Assembly (NCBI GenBank): GCA_950295325.1
Contig: OX485809.1
Location: forward strand, 17,794,001 to 17,858,000
Length of the DNA stretch: 64,000 nt
Source of the DNA: Polytrichum commune
Lineage: Eukaryota > Streptophyta > Polytrichopsida > Polytrichales > Polytrichaceae
Direction: 5' to 3'
Of the stretch, positions 9,961 to 22,700 are shown in pieces. The notes beneath the pieces were generated by a model, which was not told the DNA's origin, did not search any database, and saw nothing but the letters and a program-made list of their open reading frames with translations. A program made the position numbers and the translations under genes. Within the stretch, counting starts at the first letter, position 1; every line of letters begins with the position of its first letter.

Positions 9961-11521
9961 CTACTATAGACATGCAAAAAACAAGGTATTGTTTCCTTAG
10001 AGCATGGAGCTAAGTCTAAGGCTAAGATGGATACATTGAGGTAGTTCATACACATGAGAATCGACAAAGTAAGGACAAAACCCTCTTGTCACTTCTTGCT
10101 CATCCAGGAAAAGGTCATCAAGCACATGAAATGCACCATGGGCAACACACAAACCAATGACAATTGCAAAAATAGAGATAAAAATGCTTCCAATATTGGT
10201 CATGAACACAATGACCATGGTGAGCACACTCAAGACTTAAATATCAAATATCATACATAGATGCAAACTTAACACATATATCCTAATATATGCAACTTGC
10301 ATACCACAAATGAGATCCAACTGCAAACAATCTTAGTGTTAATTATGATACTTATAGCATTTCATTGGCTAATTATTGAGTGAAATCTACACCTTCTACC
10401 CAATATACAAATTAAACACAAACAACCGGATTCTTTTTCAAGTCCAAAATTTTGGCAATGAATGTTGCTCAAATGAATATGGGTGGATTCCAACATTAGA
10501 AATATTAATGCATCAATGCTAGGTGACTCATCCTTCTAATACCCAAGCGTGAATTCATAGTTAAGTAGTCCAAATTCATCCTAATCAAATAACCTGCTCA
10601 AATCTATGCAAGGCTATGCTACTTCAGCTTCACCAATATATCCCACTTAATCTTGTGAATCACCAAAGATTCACTTGTTTGCTTTGTGAATGACCACATC
10701 TGGATGCCTCATGTGCAGACATGAAAATTGCTGCTAACAATACCATGTTTGAGGAATCCAACTTGAGATTACATAAATCAATTTCCAACTACACGCCAAA
10801 CACCACTCACTTATAATTTATGATGTACACATCTTGAATTGTCTACACTTGGATTCACCCCTCAAATTACTACAAAAATTAGACTCATGCTCCATGAAGA
10901 TTTGGATGCATGTGCAACCGTGGATCTAGCTACAAATGCCTCCAATCAAATGACATTTACAGTTTGAGGAATCCAACAACTATACATTAACAACAATCAA
11001 TTGAATTTTAGTTGTATACACACCAAATACTAATCATACCCAAACATCTCTACACATAAGTTTGCTAACATTTGTGGAAACCCTAACACAATTGCACGTA
11101 TTCAATCTTGAATCAAACTCACTACCGGAAGAAACAAGATGATTCTAGATTCAACCCCCATTCAACAATGTTAGAATCTCGTAGATCGGTATCCCTCCAA
11201 AGTGATGAACAACACCAACATTTGACCCATTTAAGATTTGCAAACTCGGATCCAAGCACATGGATTGCATCCAAATAATGTATGCGGGCCATAATCAATT
11301 ACATGTATTTGATTGATTGAAGGTTAGGTTTGATCTAAGAACGGATGTGAGAAAGATGTTCACATGAGTTCCAAAATTTATGCCGCAAATGGCTACATGC
11401 ACGATTTGAATTCGGTAATCATATCGCATCCAATAGTTTATAAGTAATAAATTTTGGGTTGTGATGTATCTAGTAAGTTTTTATTGTGATATCTCCTTGT
11501 TTATATCTCCCCTCATACATG
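9961..11521. other. AT-rich intergenic DNA
   Basis: I see no gene, RNA gene or clear repeat structure in this stretch. The short open frame at 10054-10260 is His/Asn/Lys-rich and unrecognised. Confidence 0.4.
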
Positions 11522-12096
11522 AGAGCAAGCCCACTCCCCTTGCATGTGCTTCCACATTTGCACTTTAACATCCACAATGTCGATGTAGATGCAGGGTAGC
11601 TGCCCACTCATTGACGTAAATATCAAACACAAATGAAATTTTATGCTAGAGCCTCAAACTCTTTGCATATGCGAGAGATATGCAAGGAGGGTTATATATA
11701 ATAAGACACTTTTTTTTAACCTTCGACCTACTACTTTTCTCTAGTATCAACTACAGTAGTTATAGATGACCTAGATGAATTTGGACAAGGAAATTTGAGA
11801 CTGCAGGAAGATTACTACTTACAAATGATCCGGGTGAGTTTGAGAAATGAACGGTTGAGGTTTGAGACATAAGGAAAAATACTAGTTGCAGATGAACCGG
11901 ATGTGTTTGAGAAATGACCGGTTGAAGTTCACGACTTTAGAAAATCACCGATCATTTCAAAGGAAATTCAAAGGTTAGTATTGAAAACAATGCAGGATGA
12001 GTGGCAATTTTGCCTGGGTCTGCATATGCATCTTGGACAGAGGCCACTTTTCATTCCTGGATGCATATGTAGATCCAAGAACGATTGGGCTTGCTC
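11522..12096. mobile_element. Possible small inverted-repeat element
   Basis: GAGCAAGCCCA at 11522-11532 is inverted as TGGGCTTGCTC at about 12086-12096. Inside the right half an imperfect hairpin is formed by GTCTGCATATGCATC (near 12018) and GATGCATATGTAGATCC (near 12059). I could not find a target duplication, so this is tentative. Confidence 0.25.
11763..11940. repeat. Diverged short tandem repeat, ~65-bp unit, three copies
   Basis: Three successive imperfect units carry the pattern GATG..CCGG(A/G)TG.GTTTGAGAAATGA.CGGTTGA. The second and third units are the closest pair. Confidence 0.5.
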
Positions 12097-12720
12097 TTAT
12101 CTTTATATTGGGAATTGAACTTAAGATTTAGATAGCTTTATCTAATTTCTTATATGAATTTATAATTGTCAAAATTTAACTTAGTTTCATCCATATTAGT
12201 TGTCTAGTTTCCAAATTCATCCGCATACATCCGTTCAAAAGACAAACTTATGGGTGAGCAAATTGAGAAATATAGGGCAAAGCCATACACATACAAACAT
12301 TATATGATATAAATTAAACAAATAAAACCACACTACTTATTGGAACACAACATAAATGCTAGTGGGATATATAGTGCATATGCTCGTCCTCATGGGAGGT
12401 GACATATGCAAGAGTCTTCACATTGATTTAATTCATAACAAATCTTATTTTGAACACCAAAATATCTCATACGGTACACTTTGGTTAATTATGCCATGTT
12501 TTTGGTAAACAACAACATTATTGTTTGTCGATGTTACGGTTAATGTGGTCCACATGAACTAAAAATACGAATGCTTGCAACTAGTGGGGTCTACACTAAT
12601 TGAAATAAAATGGTGTAGTGGTGAGAAGCACATGGGAGACAATACATAATGAAGGAGCTATATAATAGGGAGGCATATGAGAAGCATTATCCCCCTTGAA
12701 TTACTCTTCTACATCAGTTC

Positions 12721-13100
12721 ATTGGATTAGGCTCGACCAGCATCCGAGCCTACGCTTTGAGGGCCGAGCCTAGATTCCGTCGATGTGCCCAAAGGCTCAA
12801 AGCACCTTGACGCAGGCTCGGTGGCATCACACACGAATGGATGGAGTGCTTCGGTTGTCAGGCTCGGCTGGGACGGGCGGGAAGGGATCTGCGGGCGCGG
12901 CCCCGCCAGAGGCTCGGTATCAGGTCCGGTCGTAGGATCGATGGCATCGTAGACGGATGAATGGAGAGTTTAGGCTCGGATTAGGATCGGCTTAGGAGCG
13001 GGCTTCGATGCAAGAGCCTGCGGGATAGACAGGGGAAGGCTCAGGGAAAGGCTCGGTGGAGGTTCGGGAGAGGGGGTTTTGTGTGAAGGGAGGAGGAAGC
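12721..13100. promoter_or_regulatory. GC-rich motif cluster upstream of SS4
   Basis: Eight copies of AGGCTCG or its complement lie within ~330 bases, 520-840 bases before the SS4 start codon. Direct copies are at 12729, 12814, 12860, 12910, 12972 and 13049; inverted CCGAGCCT is at 12744 and 12764. The surroundings are strongly GC-rich compared with the AT-rich DNA further upstream. A segment at about 12814-12898 is repeated, diverged, at about 12935-13024, so part of the clustering comes from duplication. Position and composition suggest a promoter-proximal CpG-rich region, but no function for the motif is known to me. Confidence 0.4.
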
Positions 13101-13572
13101 ACCAAAAAGTGTGTTGGAATTGCAAAAAGTGCGTCGGATTGGTACGTATGATTTCGATTGAATTCTGCACTAAATACGCTGTGTTGCAGTGATGAGATGA
13201 GGGTTTCAGAGATGGCTTGGGATCCAGGGATGATCCAGGGATGATCCAGTGTATCTTGTTTTGAAGAAGCTCAGGATTTTCGACATGGCTTAGTCATCAT
13301 CGCAGGGTCATCTGTGTGCTTGATTTCGGAATTCGGGAGTTGGATTCAGTCGGAGTGACAATTTGGCCTCCGCATTGTAATATATGTATGTTTGCATCAT
13401 CATCGGAATTTCGTTTTGAAGGAGGAGATGTACTTGTGAGTGTTCGCAACCTTTGAGACGTGGACGTTGCGGGGGATTGGATATTATGTGTTGATGCGAG
13501 TGTAAAAGGATTGCGAGGATTTTGCGAGGGCTTGGAGCTTCCAGGTGAGGTGAGGAGTGAGAGAGGGAGGCA
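13101..13572 (+). promoter_or_regulatory. SS4 5' flank and probable 5' UTR
   Basis: This lies directly before the chosen ATG. It has a short tandem repeat GGATGATCCAG near 13230-13255 and a purine-rich GAGAGAGGGAGGCA before ATGGCG. No convincing TATA box can be assigned, so the transcription start is unknown. Confidence 0.35.
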
Positions 13573-13775
13573 ATGGCGGCACCAAGCACGTTTGCCGTGG
13601 GCAGCACCACGGCCTCCGTCCGCATATATCCACACAATTTCTCGCGCTTCGGCCGTGTGAAGGACACCTGTGAAGCTGCCAAGGCTAGCAGCAGTGGGAG
13701 TGGCAGCAGTTTCAGTTTCACGACCTTCTCTCCCTCGTGCAGAATTCGCTCTCGCAACAGCAGCAGCAGCAGCAG
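13573..13775 (+). CDS. SS4: SS4 exon 1, transit peptide
   Basis: Codes for [20 protein letters not shown] and a further ~47 residues rich in Ser, Arg and Lys with almost no acidic residues, as expected for a plastid transit peptide. ATG 13573 lies in GGCAATGGCG, a good plant start context. The exon ends in a CAG repeat coding for a Ser run, and the last AG is joined with T15308 to give a Ser codon. The trinucleotide run makes the Ser tract length likely to vary between alleles. Confidence 0.85.
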
Positions 13776-16700
13776 GTTTTCATTTATTCCGAACGCATTC
13801 CAGTATTCTCTCTTTCGTAGCCTTTGCTCTATTCATCTTTTGAGCTCCTTTGGCCCTCCAGTGGATGGATGGATGGACACTCCATGGCAATAACGGTTCT
13901 ACATTCATTCGCCTCACGATTGCATTCTCTTATGCATCAATGGTGCATCACCTAGATTGATATTCTGTCCGTTGTTCACAGTGCCTGCGCACTTACGGTT
14001 GAAGATTCTCAAATCTTCTTTTCAGTTGGCATAGAAATTGAATGTGTATTTGAGTACGTTCAGAGATGTTCTGGAGGCATTCCAATTTTCTCTTTCGTAC
14101 CCTATTCTATTCGTGCTTTGAGCTTCTTTGATCTCCAGAGGATGGAAAATTCATGGCAATAACCGTGCTACATTCATTCGTCTCACGATTTCATTTCCTC
14201 GTGCATCAATGGTGCATGACCTAGATTTCAAATTATGTCCATTGTACACAGTGATTGTGCACTGATGAGTGAAACTTCTCTCATCTCCTTTTAAATTAAC
14301 ATTGAAATTGACTCTTCTCTATCTCTATCATCTTAGCTCATCCCTCTAGGTTCCTTGAATTCTTATGAATGTGCAGTATTTGGAATGAATGTGTGCATTA
14401 GCACGTTCAGAAACTGTTCTGGAGGCATCCAATCTTCTTTCGTAACTTGTTCTATTCAGGTTCTGTGTTTCTTTGGTCTCCAGAAAATGGATGGAAAGCC
14501 CGTGGCATTAGCTGTGCTACATATACGCCTCCCGATTGCAGTCCCTCATCCATCAATTGTGCATCACCTAGATTGAAATTCCATTGTTCACAGTGACTGT
14601 GCACCGATGGTTGAAGATTCTCTCATCCCCTCTAGGTTCCTTGAATTCTTACTAAAGTGCAGTATTTTAGAATGAATGTGTGTATTGAGCACGTTCAGAA
14701 TCTGTTCTGGAGGGCGCTGATTTTCTGACTCCTAGAGTTTCATTACTCGATCACCACATTACGTACCACTGAATCTCTGAGAGAACACTGAGAGGAATCC
14801 TTGTTTCTTATCCCACTCGTCTTTGATAATGACCAGCTCCCAATAGTAGGCTCTACTTAGAAGTCGTTTCACAGTACCCTGTCTTATCAGGATCTTCATA
14901 AAGAGGGGACCTAGGGACCACATTTGTTATGGCTTGAAGTGCCAACTAGATTTCTGGTCGTGATTTTTTGATTTAATAACCATGTGAAAGTATTTTGTAT
15001 ATCAAACTTGGATATCAGGTGATGTCAGTAGCTGCCCTCAGCACAGATTAATGAGTTTATATATTTACAGAGGTAATTCTAGAAGTAGTATTCACCACTT
15101 AGGTGGCTGTCAACAACAAATGACGAAATGACGTTGTGACCCATGAGAAAAGAGCTCATAATTCTTATCTGAGGTGATGAAGGTCTTAGGTTAAAAAAGG
15201 GAATTGTTGTAATCTCTAAACTACTATCGACCTCGACGAATTGTTTTACATGAGAGTCATAGGATATCCTAAATACGCATCTTATTGGTGTTGGTGTTAC
15301 CATGTAGTGCAAATCAGAAGAGGTACCAGGCTCGAAGAATTCGAGACCGACCGTCACCGGAGGGGATCAATACTCCTGAAGAAGATGGGCTAGAAGCTTC
15401 AACTCTGGTACAAGATAGTCAAGTAATGACCTCAGAGGAACAAGGAAGTGGTAGCTCAGCAGCTCCTTTGAATGCAGAGGACAAGGTTGCCACCAATGGC
15501 ACGCTTAAAGAGCCACCAGTCGAGGTACTGCTGCACTCATCATTGATATGACCCTTCGCAAGGCTTAGAAAATGCTTCTTGTAGATATTATCCTGGATGC
15601 AGATCTTGTCAGTGGATTGTAACCAATAGATTCTGATGCAACTCTCTTGATGTTTACATACTGCTGTATAAATTTGGCCTGTGGCCAAGAGCTAGGGTTA
15701 ACTAAGTTTAGATTTGATAAAGAAGATCCAGAGTGGTCTGGAACAATGTGCAATCAGTGTTTTCATTTGGCTCCAAGTGCTGCACACCAGTCAGGCTATA
15801 ATCTGATTAGAGGTCAAACAATACACTCTTTTACTGTAGGCTGAAGTGGATAAAGAGAACATTATTTTCTGCTTAAGCTGCATTCAACAGCTCCCAACTG
15901 AAACAGAGTATGGAAGTTGTTGAAGGCAGTGGGTAGCTGAACTTTCTGAAGACTTCTGTACTCCTTGAAATAATGATCAATGCACCTTGGAGGTTCCTGA
16001 ATTCAGCTGTGTGTGGTGGTCTGCAGATGAATTCTGCAACCAGTGTGGCCAAGGACAGTCCAGGCGTCAATATTAATGATCTCATGCTTATGGTCAAAGA
16101 GGCAGAAACTAGTGAGGGCCCCCTCAACAACAATTTTTATTGGCTCTTGTGGTTTAAAAAAACAAAAACCAGTTGTCAATTTAATTTAATTTTCTTCCAT
16201 GGTGATGTAGATTTGTCCCTCCTGATAATATATTGCACAAAGTAATGTGAAGTTATTGTTCTCTGTGGCAAGATATTATGACACTGAACCAGCTGCGTCA
16301 GCATGCTGTTGAGGAACTTCAAGCTGTACGTAGTGAAAAAGACGAACTTCAATCACAAGTCCAGGTTTTAAAGGTATGCCTTTTGCAAAGGTCATCCATT
16401 CTTGATATTTTTTGCAAGCGTGTTGTTGCATTGAGCACTTAAGTGATATGCCTAAGAGCACATCGCATTTCTTGGGATACATGGCTTTCCAAAGCATTTG
16501 ACTGCAGTGGGCAGGAGGGTCAGGTCTTTTACTATGAACGTATGGTAGCAACCCGTCATCAGTATGCAGCATCAGTAAACACAGTATTTATTGGATTTAG
16601 TGCGGACCACTCTAATTGTAATGAATATCTTGCTGTTATGAATCTTTGGTGACACTTGGTGCACTTTCCAACTGAACATTGGAAACTCATAATTATATAC

Positions 16701-19700
16701 TCTCAGTAATTGAAACTCAGGAAGGTACACATTATGTTCCTCTCTACACTTTATTCAATAAACGTAGCAGACCCTGAAATGGTTGTTGTAATTGATGTTT
16801 TTTCATGTTGTAGTAAACTATCAGAATTTGTGTATCTCCTGGCTGGTATGTATCTTCTGGCAGTACAAATCGTTGGTAATCCACCCAAGTTGGGTTGCTG
16901 TTGTTTGACGAGAAATGATCATCTTGTTGCTATAGATTCTTAATACTAAAATAAAAATAATCCTCTTATTGTTAGAATGACTAGGATCTAATCCTTTCAT
17001 GGGAGCTTGACAAGAATTGTTCATACAATAGTCAGTATACTAAAATTTAGGACCTCAGTCTGATTTCACGATTTTGATGCAAAGCTGTGATTCCTCTTTT
17101 TGTCTCTCAGAAAGCCCAATTTCACAATTTGTCTGAAAGAGGTCATCATATACCTACATATATAAACACATGTAAATATTTCAAATATATACTTTGTATA
17201 TACACTCTTGTTGTCGTGTCATTTGTGTTAATGTTGCTGTATAGTCCATGTAATTGTAGAAATATCATAACTCAAACCTCATAGGCATTTTCTGCAGGCA
17301 CGGGTAGCAGAATCAGAAGCTAAGATGAAGTCGACAGTTCTAGCTAGAGAGACAGTTCAGCTATTGGAGGAGGAGGTTGGGACACTGAAGGCAGAACTTG
17401 CTCAAAATAATGACGAGAGTCTAGTGGTTGCAAAGCTCAAGGAGGATATTGCAGCACTACAGGCTCATGCACAGACTCTGACTGCCCTCACTAAGACATC
17501 CACTGCCAAGGGTACAGAATCTAAGCGTTTGCAAGCCCAATTTCAGAGCTCTCAAGAGGAAATCAACAGTTTAAGAGTACAGTTGGCAGATGCACGTGCT
17601 GATATTGCTAAGCTTTCCAAGGGACCTGAAAGGGAGCGGGTAGGATTACAGGAGTACATAGTAGGACTAGAATCCAAGATTGTTGACATGGAGAATCAGC
17701 TAGCTGAAGCAGAATCTAGGAGTGCAGAGTTTACAGCAATGAAGAACGAAGGGCTGGCTTTGCAAGAAGAGGTAGCTGCTTTGCGGGTGCAGCTTGCTAG
17801 CATTGGAGGCAGCTCTACTGCCTCTTCCGGAGTTGTTGCTGAAAATAGAAACTTGCAACGTCAGGTGAAAAATACCCTTTGGAAAATTCACATTGTGGCG
17901 TTCATCTGAAATGTTACCACAATGAACTTTGTTTATGAGGAGATTGCAATAAAACCTAAATTTTGAAGGCAGAAAACTAATTTGAACGTCAATAATTCTT
18001 TACATTATAGTTGAGTGCAATGTTCATGCTGGCTGGATTTTAATACAAGTGAACCAGGTGTATGTGATTGTATTTTCCTGATTTGAAGAGACTTGAGCAG
18101 ATCAAGGAATTGCAAGCGAAAATCAGCTATGAGAATGGGACCTCAACCGCCAGACCAGAGGGAGAAATGGAAGTCCAGATACTTCAAGAGCAGGTCCCAA
18201 ACAACCTCAGCTTCTGTTAGTCTCTTGGCCATTTTGTTCTGCATTAGCTTTGCCCTTGTTCTATTGAAGAGCTCAGATGTCATCAGCAGAGCTTGTACAA
18301 AACTCAATGATCTTTTCTTCTTATTTCCACAGTTCTAGCAGTAAATTTGTATGGTTTCTTCTACTGATATGATTCTTGTTATGGGTGAATTACACAGAGC
18401 ACATCCAGCTGTAGTAACTTTTGAAGTCTGAAGATGTTTATCTTTAATATATAAATTTTAATATTATTAGTGTAATTCTCCCCCCTATTGTATTGATTGT
18501 TTTCTTGTGTGAAGGTGGACTCGCTAAAGACAATGTTGGCTCAAGCTGAGGCTGAGAAGAAGGCTTTGATTAAGGTGCGGAGTGAGAATCTCCAGTTGCG
18601 GGACCAAGTCCTGCATCTGGAAAAACGGTTAAGTGAATCTGATGAGGAGATCCGCTCACAATTAGAAGTATATTTGGCAGAAGTGGAATCCTTTCAAACC
18701 ACTTTGGAAGATTTGAAGGCTGAGAATGAGACTGGAATTGTGCAAGTACCTGTCGGTGAAATGCCATGGGATTTCTGGAGTGGTCTTCTGCTACGAATAG
18801 ATGCATTGATGCTGGGTGAACTGTTAACACAGGTCAGGATTTCCTTCTTCACTGGATCTCTTTGTTTCAACAGTTTGCAATTACCTGCATTTGCAATTTA
18901 GCGGGCAACCCTAAGGTTTACACTGGCAATCCCTTAGTCCTGTGGAATGTACCCTCTCCGCTGTGGCTGGTTGTAGAATGCTGATGTGTTCAAATTGGCT
19001 CAGCTTGCATGCTGAACCAATCAAGAAGAAAATTAAAATAAAGTGATTCCTGATAAATGAGAAAAGCGATTGGCACTTGAGCAGGATTCAAAGTCTACTG
19101 TAGGATGGCAGTCAAAGCAAGCATGACTTCAGTGCACATTGATTATGCACTCATAATTGACAGATGAATGCCTCTTGTGCATGCTCTGCAACTTGAGCTT
19201 ACAATGCAACCAATGTGTGCATTCTAGTCAGCAATCTGCTGGTTTCACATTCTGATCTCCTGTCCAAAATTAAACCACAAGCACTTTAGTGGTCACATAG
19301 TGGATTGTCTGGTGCAGGAAGATGCAAAGGAGCTTCAACTCATGGCCTGGCGAAGAGAGAAACGTTTACGGGATGTCTATGTGGTTCATGAAGATGACCC
19401 AGATGAAGACTTAGTTGGTGGCCTGTTGGACCTCATCCAGCCACATAAGAGGTAAAGTGCTGGTGGCAAATTATGAAGGTCAAATTCTAAAGTACTTCCT
19501 CATGCACTGCATACTTTGGCTTTTTCTACGTATGTATTTTAATGTCATGGTGACATTTTGGAAGCTTCTTCAGAATGTCTATGTCATTTTTAAACTGCAT
19601 GATATATTGAAAATACTCTGTTTCCATTTGACAGGCCAGGAATATATGTTATAAACATTGCTGCTGAAATGGCACCAGTTGCCAAGGTATGTAAAATTTA

Positions 19701-22700
19701 TCATATGCTATTTGCAGTAACTTCTAAAGGGTTCTAATCATACCTTGTTCTCCTACAGGTATTTGCGGAACTGATGCAAAATGTCCTGTCTTAGAAGATT
19801 ACCATATTCCCTCTTAAGATATACCTTGAGTTACTACTCATTGTCATGGGTGATTTTCTATTGGGTTATACATTCTCCAGGAAGTGCCAGATAGTTCATG
19901 GTCCAGCCAACTTGTCTCCAGTAGTTTATACCTTGTGTATGTATCTTGTGTGCTTTGTCTTTATTTGATGTGATAATAGTGACATAAAACCTGGTGAAAG
20001 TTAATGAGAGTGGCGATTTTTATTTCCAGGTGGGGGGGTTAGGAGATGTGCTAACAGGTTTAAGTCGCTCCTTACAAAAGAAGGGTCATCTTGTGGAAGC
20101 TATCCTTCCCAAATATGACTGCATGGACTACTCTCGCATCAAGAACCTCAAGGTGTGTCATTATTGTCCACTATACTCTTGTAGACTGCTGTGCCTGAGT
20201 GGTCACTGTTTCAGATTATCTTTCATGCTTCAATGTCTTCAGCTAAATTTCAATAGTTAAGTAGTTCTTTCAATATTTATATTTTAATGCAGCTTCCCGG
20301 CTGTTTTTGTATAATTATAATATCTACACACCAAATGTGGATAGAGTGCATATCTGTGCTGATTGCAGAGGATAAAAAATTGAGTAAGTTCTAAATACGA
20401 TTTGATGGGCATGTCACAGGAGTTGGACTTGGAGCTCCACTCATTTTTTGATGGCCATATGCACAAGAACAAGGTCTGGTCTGGCATTGTGGAAGGTATG
20501 CTGTATACCTATATCCTGTATAAACAAATTGTGACATATGTCATTTCCGAGTTCTAAGGAGTTTTCAACAGCTCTAGTCAAGCACACTACATAAATACCT
20601 CTTAGGTGGTTTGGCAATGTTTTCAAGTGATGTGCAGCCTGCCCTACCTCGAGTTTGTGTACTCAGGTCCTTTACTGTTCAGTAATCCCCGCTCCACTGT
20701 TACTTGAATTGTTATGGTGGGAATTGCTGGTTTTGTATTTGATGTGATTGAGATCAAGAGTTTGTTCATGACATGGAGGTTACACATGGAAATACATTTG
20801 CAGCAGATACCTGATGTGTCAGTTGCCTGGTTTCTTGCCAGTCACTCATCTGATCTGACTGGAGTTTCACTTGCTCAACTATCAAAGGGATCTTACACAT
20901 GGTTGCACAAAATTTGTGCAGGCCTTCCTGTATATTTCATTGAGCCATTGCATCCTGCAAAATATTTCTGGCGAGGACAGTTTTACAGTGAACCTGATGA
21001 CTTTAAGCGTTTCACATATTTCTGCCGAGCAGCACTTGAGTTTATATTACAATCAGGAAAAAGACCTGACATCATCCACAGCCATGATTGGCAGACTGCT
21101 GTGGTGGTAACAATCAGAACTTCTTCTATCTTGCAACTTCATGATGTCCTTTACTGCCTCTAAATCTAACTTCTATGTTATCTTTCTGACCTAATCCAAA
21201 GGCACCTTTCCAAAGTTTTATGGTAAATCATGTGATAAGAGGTTTGCTATTGTTTCTGGATTGTAGAATGGCTTGTGATTTTGAATGTTTGGTATGAATT
21301 GAAGCATTATTTAGAGTAAGAAGATGAGGAAATTTATAATGAAAGTAGCAGTTTATCAGATATAAGCGAACTTGCTGGCAAATGGTTGGCCATTATGTAA
21401 CTTGAAAAGAATAATAAGAGGGTGTTGTATGTGCTGCCCCAGGGTAATCATGTATAAACACAGCATTTGTCATTGGTTTCTGATATGCCATGGACACTCA
21501 CCACTGATATGTGCAGGCCCCTTTGTATTGGGACATATATGTGCCACTTGGACTGGACTCCGCAAGGCTAGCATTTACTTGCCACAATTTTGAGTATCAA
21601 GGAGCTGAAAATTCAGCAGCTATTGCATCGTGTGGTCTATCTCCACGTGAACTTATGCGACCTGATCGTATGCAAGATAATTCTTACCCCAACAAGATCA
21701 ATCTCCTCAAGGTCATTCAGTACTAATTGACTTCATCTGTATCATTGTATGTTGTGGTGCTTTCATTTGTTCAATCATGATTCAATCACTAACTCTCTTT
21801 CGTGTCTTGTCTATTACTGTTTATTTCTCCTATTGTGAAGCTTATATATTTTGATTTTCAGCGCCACCTTGCTTTCATTCCCCATCCCTACTCTTCCCAT
21901 CTGGACTACAGTAGATTAAAATCTTCAATTTTTCAATGTATACCGTCCATCTTTGTAATGCTTGCTTACAAAGTCTGGTCCTATCAGGTCTTCTTGAAGG
22001 AAGGTTATCTAATATACATTTCTAGATCAGAATATACCCCAAGTAATAGCCAGCTTATGAGTTTCCAATATCTTTCATCTATTGCCATTCTTTGGTTTGA
22101 GTATCTTTGGATTGTGCAGGGAGGTATTGTGTTCTCCAATGTCGTCACCACTGTGTCCCCAACATATGCCCAAGAAGTGCTCCAACCAGAGGTAAGCACA
22201 CAGAACTTGCTACTTGGTCTAATCGATGAGCCAGTGCTTTGATGATCTTTGTTTTATAGAATGATTTGCTTCAATGCACCAGTGTTCATATCATATTAGG
22301 ACACGTTTTTTGGACACATTTTTTCATTGATCCAGTGTGTAAGCTATTGATTTTATTAGATACTGCGTTTGAGGATGTGTGTAGTTGCTGCTAACCATGC
22401 CAGCACGCCAACTAACTGTTAGAACTGTGGGTAATCTTTTATTAGCTACCATTGCCATGACTTTTAGTTGTGGAAATTGCAAGGAAATGTCACTGAGCAC
22501 ATTGTAGAAATCAGTTTTTGACTAACCACTGGAAAAGATTCTTATTTTGTGGTAGCCCAATAATTGTGTCACCACTGCACATGGCTTGCTTAAAAGTTAA
22601 ATCAGAAGAGCTCGGTTTGTGTGCCATCAAATCCTTCCTTTTTACTGTGATTCTTGGGAAGGTGTTTATCTATACCCCTTTTGTAATAGTCCGTTTCTCC

